Below are positions 28,351 to 38,194 of a stretch of DNA of 58,498 nucleotides, one piece after another (position 1 is the stretch's first letter; each line of letters starts with the position of its first letter). The notes under the pieces were generated by a model. That model searched no databases, was not told the origin of the DNA, and saw nothing but the letters and a program-made list of their open reading frames with translations. Made by a program: the position numbers and the translations under genes. Source of the DNA: Solimicrobium sp. (GTDB lineage Bacteria > Pseudomonadota > Gammaproteobacteria > Burkholderiales > Burkholderiaceae_D). The DNA is taken from contig JAJNBE010000009.1 in assembly GCA_021155915.1 (NCBI GenBank), forward strand, positions 1-58,498. The letters are read 5' to 3'.

Positions 28351-31127
28351 TACCACGCACCTTTCCGGCATAAACCACGCACTTCACAATATTGACAAAC
28401 CTGGGTGACGCCTTGAGCCGGAAGTCCCGCACCCTGCCCAATTGCTGTCACATTTTTTATAATGGATGCTTTCAAATTTTCTTGCCATGTTGAATAATTT
28501 TTTGCGACTACTTCGGTCAACTTTTCACTCGTCATTTCTAAAGCCACATAGTGTCCAAATGAAATTATTTTTGTTTCCTGTTCAGCCAATAAGCCATAAA
28601 AAGGCAATTGATGGTCTTCTGCATCTTTTAATCGGTTTCTTAAGATACTGGCCGGATTCGTCTTGTAGTCCAACACCGCAAATTCGCCTGCTTGATTTTT
28701 ATCAATTCGGTCAATCTGTCCACGCAAAGTAATGCTTTGCCCCTCCCAATCCAGCTTTTTTTCCAGCCAAACCTCGCCCATTTCAAATTGCCAACCCGCT
28801 TGTGTATGCTGCTGACTCCATGCGATGTAGGCCGGGATGGCTTTTTGCCAACGTACACTGTAACCCAGCGCCGCTGGACTTTTCTGCAAAATATCCCCAA
28901 ACATCGTTTCCGAAATTTGTCTCAATAACGCTTCTTGCTTATCGTTAGGATACCGATCTGGCTGTGCTTTTAATGTATCGTGGTACGTTTTTAAAATTGC
29001 ATGCAACCATCCTCCATAATCACGCTTTTCTGGCATGTCTGACAGCGTATCTAATGAAGACAAACCCAACATACGCGTAGCAAAAAATTGATAGGGGCAA
29101 GCTAGGAAACTATTGTAGCCACTCGCCGATAACGTGACGGGCCGTAAACTGATGGCGATGGGTCGGGGTTGCTGTGGTTTAATTGCCGGCAAAGACTGTG
29201 TTACAAGTTGTACCTGTCTCATTTCCAATGGATTTAATCCAAAACGGAGCAAACTTAGATTTAGACGCGCTATCCATGGGCTAACAGGATTATCCTCGCC
29301 ATGTCGTTGATGTTGCCAGGATAAAACCACTTCCGGGTTTGACGACAATAATTCAGAAAAGTCCCGCAATTGTTGCCGGAGCCGCTCTTCACGTGTGGCT
29401 AATCCACACTCGCGCCGCACTGCATTCGTGAAAAAAAGTACTTCTTCTGTTTGCGAGGGTAAATGCGCAGCATCGCAGCCCGCCATCAAAACGGCATCAA
29501 AGTGTCGCAATCTCGCGCCATTCAAGGGCAACATAACTACGCGCTGATCAAATTTTTTAATTTGAAAAGACGTATTTTCTAACTGAAAATCAACAAACCT
29601 TCTCCATTCAGAAAACGAAAAAGTGTCCGATAATTGGGCACAATCTTCACCTAGTCTTTCTAACAACTGCACCACTTGTAGACCTGCCTCGTCCTCCTTC
29701 CAATGCAGGAGTATTCCAAACTCATCAAAAGCTTGTTGTGTTATCTTTAGCCAGGCCAATAAATTTTTACGCCCCGTATAACCTAGCATGCTGCGTTTTA
29801 ACTGTTCGATTAAGGCAATACATTCTGGGGGTGCCTGTTCCAAGGCATAAATAATGGCATCCCAGCCACCCACCACATTGGCGCGTAACAATGCCCTTTC
29901 AATTATCATTAGCCATGTTGACTTCTCGTCGTAACCCAACATACTTGCTGGTTGAAAATAGGGAGACTTAAGTAAGTCCAGCAACATTAATGTGTCTGCT
30001 CGGGTTGCGCCCACTTCAAACCACGCCGCGATTACTGCCGCGGCGCGCGTCGTGGATAATTTCCAGCCTGTTTCATCGGCCACGTGCACTTGCGCACGCT
30101 CCAATAGCGCCCGAATTCGGCGCGCGGCGACACGATCTTGCGCGATTATTGCAATACTTTTCTTCCCCTGTTGCAGCCAGTCTACAATGGTTTGCGCAGC
30201 GAATTGTGCGTGTTTTTCCAAACTATCGGCCGCGATCGTGCTTACGTGAGTTAAATTATTTCTCAAACTCAATGCAGCCGTATCGAATTCGTCGCCTTTA
30301 AATTTATCCCCTTTGAATTCCTCCGCGCATGTTTCTATTACCTCGCGCCATGCTGTACTTAACAAATTCGGTAACGCTGCAGCCCGCCAATCCAAACTAA
30401 TAATTTGCACAGGGCTTTTTTTAGCATACGCAATTAAGAAAAGGTGATCTAAGCCCTTGGGCTTAACGGGGTTTATCCAAAGCAACGCATCCGTTGCGGT
30501 CTCCGCGAGCCTTAGCATCTGTTGAAAACGTAGACTGATGGCATCTATCCCGTCTAACTGGCTCGTCCAAATTTTCCATACCAATTGCGCCTCGTCGGAT
30601 AACGCGTGCTTCATAGGTAAGGAGGATAATGCTTGGTGCCAAACTTGCGTTGCTTGCTCAAAGCCTTGCCCCAATACCAACGGCAGCATCGCCTGCGTGA
30701 GCTCATCAGAAAGAGTTATTAACGTTTGTGCCAAGGGAAGTAAGTCGGTATTTTTATGCGCTAAAAACATTTTTTTTAGCCAGGCATGCTCACGCAATTG
30801 CGCATACAGCGCCATTAAACGCTCACTTTCCGCAATCGGTTGCGGCACATCAGGTAATGGCATCTGCATTGATAACCACGCCGACAGGGTATTAATTCGA
30901 GGAGGGATGAAACAACCACCTAATTCTTCCGCCATAGCTCGTGTTAACAATTGGGCATGCTCAAATGCGGGAACAATCACCCGTAGTTCAGAATAATCTG
31001 TAATTGGCAATGAAGAGCTACTGTCGTTATAAAACACCCCATTCGGCCGCATCGTACCAATCAAACTACGTGCGCAGTGCATCCAGAATCGATCAGAAGG
31101 CGGGAAATATAGAGTGCTATTGAGCAT
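28350..31127 (-). CDS. addB: AddB-type nuclease subunit with Fe–S cluster cysteines
   Basis: The 925-residue partner of AddA. The N-terminal two-thirds is a degenerate helicase-like region; the C-terminal third is a PD-(D/E)XK nuclease with FLACPYQFFATRML, GQIDRIDKN and AVLDYKTNPAS. A cysteine in FLACPYQFF and three in CQYCEVRGLC give the four-cysteine pattern that holds an iron–sulphur cluster in AddB. It is upstream of and coupled to addA. No disruption is seen. Confidence 0.88.
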   Translation of the reverse strand: MLNSTLYFPPSDRFWMHCARSLIGTMRPNGVFYNDSSSSLPITDYSELRVIVPAFEHAQLLTRAMAEELGGCFIPPRINTLSAWLSMQMPLPDVPQPIAESERLMALYAQLREHAWLKKMFLAHKNTDLLPLAQTLITLSDELTQAMLPLVLGQGFEQATQVWHQALSSLPMKHALSDEAQLVWKIWTSQLDGIDAISLRFQQMLRLAETATDALLWINPVKPKGLDHLFLIAYAKKSPVQIISLDWRAAALPNLLSTAWREVIETCAEEFKGDKFKGDEFDTAALSLRNNLTHVSTIAADSLEKHAQFAAQTIVDWLQQGKKSIAIIAQDRVAARRIRALLERAQVHVADETGWKLSTTRAAAVIAAWFEVGATRADTLMLLDLLKSPYFQPASMLGYDEKSTWLMIIERALLRANVVGGWDAIIYALEQAPPECIALIEQLKRSMLGYTGRKNLLAWLKITQQAFDEFGILLHWKEDEAGLQVVQLLERLGEDCAQLSDTFSFSEWRRFVDFQLENTSFQIKKFDQRVVMLPLNGARLRHFDAVLMAGCDAAHLPSQTEEVLFFTNAVRRECGLATREERLRQQLRDFSELLSSNPEVVLSWQHQRHGEDNPVSPWIARLNLSLLRFGLNPLEMRQVQLVTQSLPAIKPQQPRPIAISLRPVTLSASGYNSFLACPYQFFATRMLGLSSLDTLSDMPEKRDYGGWLHAILKTYHDTLKAQPDRYPNDKQEALLRQISETMFGDILQKSPAALGYSVRWQKAIPAYIAWSQQHTQAGWQFEMGEVWLEKKLDWEGQSITLRGQIDRIDKNQAGEFAVLDYKTNPASILRNRLKDAEDHQLPFYGLLAEQETKIISFGHYVALEMTSEKLTEVVAKNYSTWQENLKASIIKNVTAIGQGAGLPAQGVTQVCQYCEVRGLCRKGAW

Positions 31128-31607
31128 AAAATTTTATCGTGAACTGATGAGCTTTTATTGTAAACCCAGATTTCCCCTCAGGAGGGAGCGAAGTATGCTA
31201 CTTCTAAGTTGTCTGGTCACACAAAATTTCGGGCTTTGAGCACTTTCCTTGTTGCGAAAGCCCATTCCGCAGACACAGTGCACGCGCTGCGAAACCCGTG
31301 AACCACCGCGCGGCCCGGGGGGGTCTGTATGCCGCAAGGAGAAGCAACGCAGTCGAGGTAACTAGAAAGAAACGCACCGAGCTTAATATCTTCCCAGTAT
31401 TTTTCGGCGAATGTCTCTTTAGTTTAATCGATAATTTTCATCAGCTCTTTCAAGAAGGTGCATTGGTACGATGGGGAATCTGGATTAAACCTTGAACCAG
31501 AAGATCATGAAATTGTGAAAACGCCATTGCCGGAAACCAGCTACTTGAACTTAGCTCTGTTCCCGGGTAAGCTGCGGCAGCTTTTTTATTCAAATCTAAG
31601 GTGTTTC
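31128..31607. other. Intergenic region between addB and the permease
   Basis: About 480 bp. A stretch at 31166–31222 resembles 22449–22502. A run of seven G sits near 31318. The open frame that extends the permease 50 residues upstream lacks a ribosome-binding site and resembles no permease start. Nothing else is recognised. Confidence 0.5.
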
Positions 31608-33068
31608 ATGACAACCACTTTGTTTCAAAAATTGACACGTACTAAATCGGTTGATTATGTAAATGATAATGAGAAGGAAGATTACGCTCTTAATCGCGCG
31701 ATGGGGCTATTTTTTCTGACGATGATTGGGGTTGGTGCCACGGTAGGTACCGGAATTTTCTTTACTCTAGCTGTGGCAGTCCCCAAAGCAGGTCCCTCTG
31801 TGATTCTCTCATTTGTCCTAGCTTCACTTACCGCCGGATTAACTGCTCTTTGCTATGCCGAGTTAGCGTTTCGTATTCCCTCTTCTGGTTCTGCTTATTC
31901 TTTTGCATATGCGTCCTTAGGTGAGTTCGCTGCGTTTATCGTTGCTGCATGTTTATTACTAGAATATGGCCTAGCCGGAAGCGCAGTAGCAATTGGCTGG
32001 TCCGAATATGTGAATAATTTTCTAGCAAACGCGATGGATTGGCACATTCCCCTTGTGCTTCGATCGCCCATGTTTGTGCTAACTACAGGAGGCATGAGAT
32101 TTTATCCTGGCCAATTTAATTTGCCTCCAGTGCTCTTAGTCATTCTCTGTAGTTTTCTTTTATGTCGGGGCACTAAAGAATCGGTAAAAGTCAATGCCAT
32201 TATGGTCTTTATCAAATTGGCGATCTTATTATTTTTTGTTGTAATCGCATTTTCAGGTTTTGATTCCAACAATTTTTTGCCTTTTTTTAATGCCGACAAT
32301 AGCCATAATTTAGCCGGAATGGCTGGGGTAACTGCAGCTACAGGCACCATCTTCTTTTCCTTTATTGGCCTTGACACTGTTGCAACTGCAGGGGCTGAGG
32401 TGACCAATCCAAAACGCAATGTACCTAGGGGGATATTGATTGCATTGCTAATCGTTACCGTATTTTATTTACTGGTCGCCATTGCTGCTATAGGCGCACA
32501 GCCAGCGGCTAAATTTGTCGGGCAAGAAGCCGGTTTAGCCGTTATTCTGCACAATGTGACCGGTAAGTCCTGGCCCTCTATGGTGCTTTCAATAGGGACC
32601 ATCATTTCAGTTTTCAGCGTAACTTTGATGACTATTTATGGCCAAACACGTATTTTGTATGCCATTGGTCAAGATGCGTTGGTGTCACCCATTTTTCAGA
32701 AAATCAATCCCCGTACTTTTGTACCGGTTAAGAATACAATCATTGTAAGCATCGTCGTTGGTATTATCGCGGGCTTAGTTGACTCTAACTTCTTATGGGA
32801 TATGGTGAGTATGGGAACGTTGATAGCGTTTATTGTGGTAGCGATCGCTGTGCCAGTGATGCGTAAAAAAGCCGATAAAAGTCAAATGGAAGGATTTCAA
32901 ATTCCTTTCGGGCCTTACTTGGTACCGGTACTTAGTGTTTTTACTTGCTTGTACATCATTAAAGATCTACCGAACCTAACGTTTCGCGTATTCAGTTTAT
33001 GGATCATTGCTTCAATAGCTCTTTATTTTTTATACGGCATAAGTAATTCAAAACTAAATGTAAAATAG
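31608..33068 (+). CDS. APC-family amino acid permease
   Basis: About 486 residues with some 12 membrane segments. The first helix holds the APC ligand-loop motif GVGATVGTGIFF, and a later segment has FFSFIGLDTVATAGAEVTNP, typical of the cationic amino acid transporter (CAT/YfnA) branch. It imports amino acids, most likely with protons; the substrate cannot be fixed from sequence. Start chosen at the ATG preceded by AAGGTG. Confidence 0.9.
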   Translation: MTTTLFQKLTRTKSVDYVNDNEKEDYALNRAMGLFFLTMIGVGATVGTGIFFTLAVAVPKAGPSVILSFVLASLTAGLTALCYAELAFRIPSSGSAYSFAYASLGEFAAFIVAACLLLEYGLAGSAVAIGWSEYVNNFLANAMDWHIPLVLRSPMFVLTTGGMRFYPGQFNLPPVLLVILCSFLLCRGTKESVKVNAIMVFIKLAILLFFVVIAFSGFDSNNFLPFFNADNSHNLAGMAGVTAATGTIFFSFIGLDTVATAGAEVTNPKRNVPRGILIALLIVTVFYLLVAIAAIGAQPAAKFVGQEAGLAVILHNVTGKSWPSMVLSIGTIISVFSVTLMTIYGQTRILYAIGQDALVSPIFQKINPRTFVPVKNTIIVSIVVGIIAGLVDSNFLWDMVSMGTLIAFIVVAIAVPVMRKKADKSQMEGFQIPFGPYLVPVLSVFTCLYIIKDLPNLTFRVFSLWIIASIALYFLYGISNSKLNVK

Positions 33069-33304
33069 AAACATGCATAGGCCTCCTGTTGCAAATTCGT
33101 TAGTTATTCGCATAACTTAAGAAAATGCGGTATTATTCGTATTCTGCTGCAATAAGCTCCTCGTTACACAACGAATCTTCAGATAGCTCCTCTGAATAAG
33201 GGTAGCACCCTAAGCAAAATTCAAAAAGTAAGAAAAAAACAAAATACCAGCAACAGATTCATAATAACCACACCCTGTTTAATTCCCCGCATAATGAGGA
33301 ATCT

Positions 33305-33631
33305 ATGAGCGAAAATATTAAAAACATCACCGACGCAACTTTTGAAAGCGATGTCCTAAAGTCCGATAAGCCTGTCCTGGTTGACTTCTGGGCGGAATGG
33401 TGCGGCCCATGTAAAATGATCACGCCAATCCTAGAGGAAATTGCTAAAGAATATGATGGCAAAGTCGTCATTGCAAAAATGGACGTCGACGCCAATCAGG
33501 CAACGCCGGCTCAGTTTGGTGTGCGGGGCATTCCTACGCTTATTCTGTTTAAAAATGGTGTTGCAGCTGCACAAAAAGTAGGTGCACTAGCCAAAGGACA
33601 GTTGGTCACATTTATTGATAATAATTTATAG
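33305..33631 (+). CDS. trxA: Thioredoxin
   Basis: 108 residues, the standard thioredoxin length, with active site WCGPCK inside [13 protein letters not shown] and the cis-proline loop GIPTL. It is the general cytosolic disulfide reductant. It lies upstream of rho, an arrangement common in proteobacteria. A GAGGA precedes the ATG. Confidence 0.97.
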   Translation: MSENIKNITDATFESDVLKSDKPVLVDFWAEWCGPCKMITPILEEIAKEYDGKVVIAKMDVDANQATPAQFGVRGIPTLILFKNGVAAAQKVGALAKGQLVTFIDNNL

Positions 33632-33875
33632 CGCAGAATACAGATGTGAGAAAGTGGGTGAGGTTTGAACTGAATTAACTTAAATTTCAGCCCAATACTC
33701 ACTTCGAGAAAACGTCGAAATTTTTTGCCAATCCAACTAAATTTAATTTTTATCATTTGGTCAAAGATTGTAGGGCTGCAATTTAAGCTGACTCAGCTTT
33801 AGCCCAGCCTATACCTCATGATTACATCCTGCAGTAACTCCCCCTACCACTATTCCCGTCTCGGGACACTCAAAC

Positions 33876-35135
33876 ATGCACTTATCTGAACTAAAAGCGC
33901 TTCACGTCTCCGCATTACTGGAAATGGCACTTGGCCTGGATATTGATAACGCGGCCAGACTACGTAAACAAGAACTTATGTTTGCCATTCTTAAAAAACG
34001 CGCCAAACAAGGCGAACAAATTTTTGGTGACGGCGCACTCGAAGTTTTACCAGATGGTTTTGGTTTCTTGCGCTCTCCAGACGCCAGCTATATGGCATCC
34101 ACGGATGATATTTACATCTCACCGTCACAAATTCGTCGCTTCAATTTACACACCGGGGATTCCATCGAAGGTGAGGTACGTACACCCAAAGATGGTGAAC
34201 GCTACTTTGCTTTGGTTAAGGTTGATAAGGTAAATGGTGAATCGCCGGAAGCTTCTAAACATCGCATTTTATTTGAAAATTTAACGCCACTTCATCCCAA
34301 TAAGCCGCTATTACTAGAGCGTGAGATGCGCGGTGAAGAAAATACCACTGGCCGCATTATTGACTTGATTGCTCCCATCGGAAAAGGCCAGCGCGGCTTA
34401 TTGGTAGCCTCTCCAAAATCAGGTAAATCGGTGATGCTTCAACACATCGCTCACGCGCTTACTGCGAACCATCCCGACATTACGTTAATCGTGCTACTCA
34501 TCGATGAACGTCCCGAAGAAGTGACTGAAATGCAGCGTTCCGTTCGGGGTGAAGTGGTCGCTTCAACCTTTGACGAACCAGCAACTCGCCACGTACAAGT
34601 TGCGGAAATGGTCCTGGAAAAAGCTAAACGTCTTGTCGAAATGAAAAAAGATGTGGTGATTTTACTCGATTCGATCACCCGTTTAGCTCGTGCTTATAAC
34701 ACCGTTATTCCTGCCTCCGGCAAAGTATTGACCGGCGGCGTTGACGCTAACGCTTTACAACGACCAAAACGTTTTTTTGGCGCAGCTCGCAATGTGGAAG
34801 AAGGGGGCTCACTGACCATTATCGCCACTGCCCTAATCGAAACCGGTAGTCGTATGGATGATGTGATTTACGAAGAATTTAAAGGTACCGGGAATATGGA
34901 GGTACACTTGGAGCGTCGCCTGGCCGAAAAGCGTACCTACCCTGCGATTAATCTTAATAAATCAGGAACGCGACGCGAAGAATTACTCATCAAACCGGAT
35001 CAATTACAGAAAATCTGGGTATTGCGTAAGTTGCTCTATGGCATGGATGAAATTGAAGCCATGGAATTCATTTTAGATAAGATGAAAATTACGAAAAATA
35101 ATGCTGAATTCTTCGAAATGATGCGTCGCCAGTAG
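33876..35135 (+). CDS. rho: Transcription termination factor Rho
   Basis: Rho is a hexameric RNA helicase that ends transcription. The 419-residue protein has the N-terminal RNA-binding fold ([18 protein letters not shown]), Walker [12 protein letters not shown], Walker [17 protein letters not shown], and the Q/R-loop region ([17 protein letters not shown]). The length is normal and no insert is seen. Confidence 0.98.
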   Translation: MHLSELKALHVSALLEMALGLDIDNAARLRKQELMFAILKKRAKQGEQIFGDGALEVLPDGFGFLRSPDASYMASTDDIYISPSQIRRFNLHTGDSIEGEVRTPKDGERYFALVKVDKVNGESPEASKHRILFENLTPLHPNKPLLLEREMRGEENTTGRIIDLIAPIGKGQRGLLVASPKSGKSVMLQHIAHALTANHPDITLIVLLIDERPEEVTEMQRSVRGEVVASTFDEPATRHVQVAEMVLEKAKRLVEMKKDVVILLDSITRLARAYNTVIPASGKVLTGGVDANALQRPKRFFGAARNVEEGGSLTIIATALIETGSRMDDVIYEEFKGTGNMEVHLERRLAEKRTYPAINLNKSGTRREELLIKPDQLQKIWVLRKLLYGMDEIEAMEFILDKMKITKNNAEFFEMMRRQ

Positions 35136-35169
35136 GCGCCCTGATCGGTTTTATGTATAATGCGCAGCT

Positions 35170-35193
35170 GTTCCGCAAACTGTATTGTGGAAC
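35170..35193 (+). promoter_or_regulatory. Candidate hairpin in the rpmE leader
   Basis: GTTCCGCAA pairs with TTGTGGAAC (one G–U) around a 6-base loop, about 95 bases before the L31 start and just after a TATAAT at 35156–35161. Leaders of L31 genes bind the protein in some bacteria, so an autoregulatory site is possible; this is inference. Confidence 0.35.
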
Positions 35194-35286
35194 GTTCAAG
35201 TCAGGTAAGTGATAATCAATCGGATCAAGAAGCAAGGCGATCGACGAAGTGGTTATTGGCTGCCCTACTCTATTCAAAGGTTTATT

Positions 35287-35556
35287 ATGAAAAATGGTAT
35301 TCATCCCAATTATCGCGACGTCGTGTTTCATGACGTATCAATTGATTTCAAATTCATTACCCGTTCCACCATTAACACGCGTGACAACATAGAATTTGAA
35401 GGAAAAACTTATCCCTTAGTGAAAATTGAAATTTCAGCTGAGTCGCACCCTTTCTACACGGGCAAACATAAAATTGTTGACACTGCGGGCCGTGTTGATA
35501 AATTCCGTAAAAAATTCGGTGCAGTGGGTTCAAAAACAACAGCTACCGGCGAATAA
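35287..35556 (+). CDS. rpmE2: 50S ribosomal protein L31, type B
   Basis: About 89 residues starting MKNGIHPNY, with [12 protein letters not shown] and the end VDKFRKKFG. No cysteines are present, so this is the zinc-free type B form. The start was chosen for the AAGG seven bases upstream. It lies between rho and a strong terminator. Confidence 0.95.
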   Translation: MKNGIHPNYRDVVFHDVSIDFKFITRSTINTRDNIEFEGKTYPLVKIEISAESHPFYTGKHKIVDTAGRVDKFRKKFGAVGSKTTATGE

Positions 35557-35576
35557 TTTCCACTAGTAACACCACT

Positions 35577-35601
35577 AAAAGCAGCTTCGGCTGCTTTTTT
35601 T
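35577..35601 (+). terminator. Rho-independent terminator after rpmE
   Basis: AAGCAGC and GCTGCTT close on a TTCG tetraloop and run into seven T's. It is 20 bases after the L31 stop. Confidence 0.92.
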
Positions 35602-35620
35602 AAATCAAAAGCGCGCCAAA

Positions 35621-37333
35621 ATGAAACCAGTTCGTTTGCCAGCTGCAGCTACCCTAACGCTCCCCCGTTTAGGTCTGTTTGCCTTGTGCCTGCTTTACAT
35701 ATTGCCTGGTCTAATTGGACGCGATCCCTGGAAAATTGATAACGACGCCGCCACTTTTGGCGTAATGTGGACAATGGCGCATGGCTCTATTCACGACTGG
35801 TTATGGCCACATATCGTTGGCCTTCCAATGCCGCAATCAGGACCGTTGAGTTATTGGATAGGGGCGATTTGCATCCAAGTGGCAGGTTGGCTGGTAGGTG
35901 ATGACACGGCCGCGCGCCTATCTAACCTGTTCTTTTTTGCAATTGGCGCGGCCTCAGTCTGGTACGGCACATACTCGCTAGGCTGCAGAGAAGATGCTCA
36001 GCCTCTTCACCTTGCTTTTGGAGGGCATCCCGAACCTCGAGATTTCGCACGCACTCTCGCCGATGGAACTCTTTTGATATATTTAGGCAGTCTTGGATTG
36101 CTTATCCATAGTCATTTGACGACCCCAGTCGCCCTTCAAATTTCGCTCGTCGCGCTTGCCTTGTATGTTGCCATTCGTTTATTTGATATCAAGCCCGACC
36201 AATCTGCTTCAGTTCTTCAATTTTCACTCATTTTAGGCTGCGTATTTGGCTTGCTCATACTGACGCGCGATTGGTTAGTTCCACTGGCACTTTGGATCAC
36301 CTGCTTGTTATTGGCCGGATTTCGCTGCAAAAAATTATTAACGTACCTGATATTGATCACTTTTCCCGTCGCGCTGGCAATCACGTCAATTTGGGAGATG
36401 AGTTGTGAATTTGTTTTGCCGCTCAATGATGCACCTTATTCAGCTCGGTTGTTTCGGAACAAGCCAGAATTTTCTTACCCCAGCGTCAGCACTCTGTACT
36501 ACTGTATCAAATACAGTGTGTGGTTTACCTGGCCCGCATGGCCCTTTGCAGGCTGGGCGATTTATGCTTGGCGCAAACAAATTACCGCATTACACATTGC
36601 CCTTCCGCTCAGTTTCTTTATTATGCTGACCGTATTGGCTTTATGCAGCCCTCACTCCGAACAAAGCAGTTTGATTCCATTAATACCTCCACTTTCCATC
36701 CTTGCAGCATTTGGCTTACCAACGATGAAACGTGGAGCGATTAATGCAGTGGATTGGTTTTCTGTCATAGCATTTAGTTTGGTGGCCATATTTGTTTGGT
36801 TATGCTGGATAGCTATGCAGACAGGATGGCCAAGCCAACTTCATCATAATATTTTTAAATCCGTACCTGGTTTTGTCGCACGATTTAACCTTGCGGCTTT
36901 TATCATTGCACTTATTACAACCTGCGCCTGGCTCAAATTAGTTCAATGGCGCATCTCCCGCCAACCCAGCGTTTTATGGCGTGCCGTAGTGCTATCCAGC
37001 AGTGGTGTCATTTTATGCTGGTTACTTAGCATGACATTATGGATGCCATGGGTTAACTATCGGGTCAGTTATCAACCTCTGGCACACGATCTCGCAGCAC
37101 ATTTACCACCAAAGTATAATTGCGTAGACAGTAATGTTGGTCCAGCTCAACGCGCGTTATTTGCTTATTTTGGTAACATTCGTTTTGCACATTTCGCCGT
37201 CGAGCAATGTGATTATTTCTTAGCAGAAGAGCGCGAATCAAAACCACCCAGCGTCCGAAATAAAAAAGCAGTCTGGAAAGGCCACCGCGCTTCAGACAAA
37301 TCAGATCGATTTGCGCTATACAGGATAAAATAA
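35621..37333 (+). CDS. GT39/ArnT-like membrane glycosyltransferase
   Basis: The 570-residue integral membrane protein has about 11–12 hydrophobic segments. The first periplasmic loop carries GRDPWKIDNDA, the acidic motif of GT-C enzymes that use polyprenyl-phosphate sugars, followed by PLSYWIGA. Family members attach a sugar to lipid A, protein or another envelope acceptor; the acceptor is not known. It follows rpmE, as in Nitrosomonas-type genomes. Confidence 0.8.
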   Translation: MKPVRLPAAATLTLPRLGLFALCLLYILPGLIGRDPWKIDNDAATFGVMWTMAHGSIHDWLWPHIVGLPMPQSGPLSYWIGAICIQVAGWLVGDDTAARLSNLFFFAIGAASVWYGTYSLGCREDAQPLHLAFGGHPEPRDFARTLADGTLLIYLGSLGLLIHSHLTTPVALQISLVALALYVAIRLFDIKPDQSASVLQFSLILGCVFGLLILTRDWLVPLALWITCLLLAGFRCKKLLTYLILITFPVALAITSIWEMSCEFVLPLNDAPYSARLFRNKPEFSYPSVSTLYYCIKYSVWFTWPAWPFAGWAIYAWRKQITALHIALPLSFFIMLTVLALCSPHSEQSSLIPLIPPLSILAAFGLPTMKRGAINAVDWFSVIAFSLVAIFVWLCWIAMQTGWPSQLHHNIFKSVPGFVARFNLAAFIIALITTCAWLKLVQWRISRQPSVLWRAVVLSSSGVILCWLLSMTLWMPWVNYRVSYQPLAHDLAAHLPPKYNCVDSNVGPAQRALFAYFGNIRFAHFAVEQCDYFLAEERESKPPSVRNKKAVWKGHRASDKSDRFALYRIK

Positions 37334-37414
37334 CCGCCAGAATAAACGCCGCCATGATGAGTAACTTTCCCTACCATTTCCCATACAAACAAACATAAAT
37401 AACACAAAAATAAG

Positions 37415-37443
37415 TTGCACCAAATTTTTCGATGCCTCATAAT
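37415..37443 (+). promoter_or_regulatory. Sigma-70 promoter of tRNA-Leu
   Basis: TTGCAC and CATAAT are spaced by 17 bases, with the tRNA 5' end 14 bases after the −10 box. Confidence 0.75.
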
Positions 37444-37456
37444 CACGGCCTGCGTT

Positions 37457-37543
37457 GCCGGGATGGCGGAATTGGTAGACGCACGGGACTCAAAATCCCG
37501 CGCTGGAAACAGCGTGCCGGTTCGATTCCGGCTCCCGGCACCA
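37457..37543 (+). tRNA. tRNA-Leu (anticodon CAA)
   Basis: A class II tRNA with a long variable arm and encoded CCA. The acceptor stem GCCGGGA pairs with TCCCGGC, the anticodon arm is CGGGA-CTCAAAA-TCCCG, and the T arm contains GGTTCGATTCC. The anticodon reads CAA, for UUG codons. The 3' end is copied imperfectly at 42020–42045, and a decayed integrase lies just downstream, so this tRNA is the likely insertion site of an island. Confidence 0.97.
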
Positions 37544-37547
37544 CTAA
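37521..37547 (+). repeat. Candidate left attachment site in tRNA-Leu
   Basis: The 27 bases from TTCGATTCC through GCACCACTAA match 42020–42045 with a few changes and one gap. This is the part of a tRNA usually used by tyrosine integrases. Confidence 0.55.
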
Positions 37548-37575
37548 GTTTTTAAGCAGTATCCCGCAATTACAA

Positions 37576-37609
37576 AACCCGCGCTATTTATAGGAGACGC
37601 GGGTTTTTT
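37576..37609 (+). terminator. Rho-independent terminator after tRNA-Leu
   Basis: AACCCGCG pairs with CGCGGGTT over a 14-base loop and is followed by T's, 33 bases after the tRNA. Confidence 0.85.
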
Positions 37610-37713
37610 GTTGTCTCACGCTGACGCAGGCGATAGTCTGGAAACGTGAAGAAAGACCCTTACTTTTTCCGGTACTTTTAAAGCGCAGGAACAAAATACC
37701 GTCCGCGATAACA

Positions 37714-38091
37714 ATGCCGCTAGCACTTGTGTTGTTCTTGGTCAAACCCGACAATTCGGAGCATCTGGCTTGGACTGGAATTACTGGTGCAGCGCTACAC
37801 CCATACCTATCATATTTTAGTAAACTTTCGGCGAAGCCAATTTGCCGCATTAATAACCCGCACAGCTTCAAAAATACCCTTGTCCAACTTGGTCAGAAAA
37901 TCGGCGAGGCGCCGAAACAGTTCAAAGCGTGGGGCCAGAATATCGGGCATGAAAATGTCATTACAACATTTACCAGCTACAGGGAAATTGGCAGGCAGAG
38001 GCAGGCGAACGTAGGGAACGAATTGGAAATTCCGTCCAAAAACCAGGAGATTAACGAGAAGAAAATTGCTGGCGCTCTTGCACGACTGTGA
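37714..38091 (+). pseudogene. C-terminal remnant of a tyrosine integrase
   Basis: The 125-codon frame ends like island-type tyrosine recombinases: NPHSFKNTLVQLG, then EAPKQFKAWGQNIGHENVI and TTFTSY. The catalytic H-x-x-R box is HSFK instead of HSFR, so an essential arginine is lost, though the nucleophile Tyr in TSY remains. The N-terminal 250 or more residues are absent. It is adjacent to tRNA-Leu, the likely old attachment site. Nearly certainly inactive. Confidence 0.72.
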
Positions 38092-38194
38092 TCGATCATG
38101 GAATAACAGCCCTAGCCAGTAGCGTGGCATAATCCCGTACTGATAATTTATGACTGTGGCGTGTTACACGTCAGCACCCAATTTAAACACAACT

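Noticed and set aside
24889..31127. recB/recC assignment for the helicase-nuclease pair
   Set aside because: Two subunits only, no recD, and the second has the four-cysteine nuclease end typical of AddB.
31458..31607. 50-residue N-terminal extension of the permease
   Set aside because: No family similarity; the ATG at 31608 has a good ribosome-binding site and the normal start.
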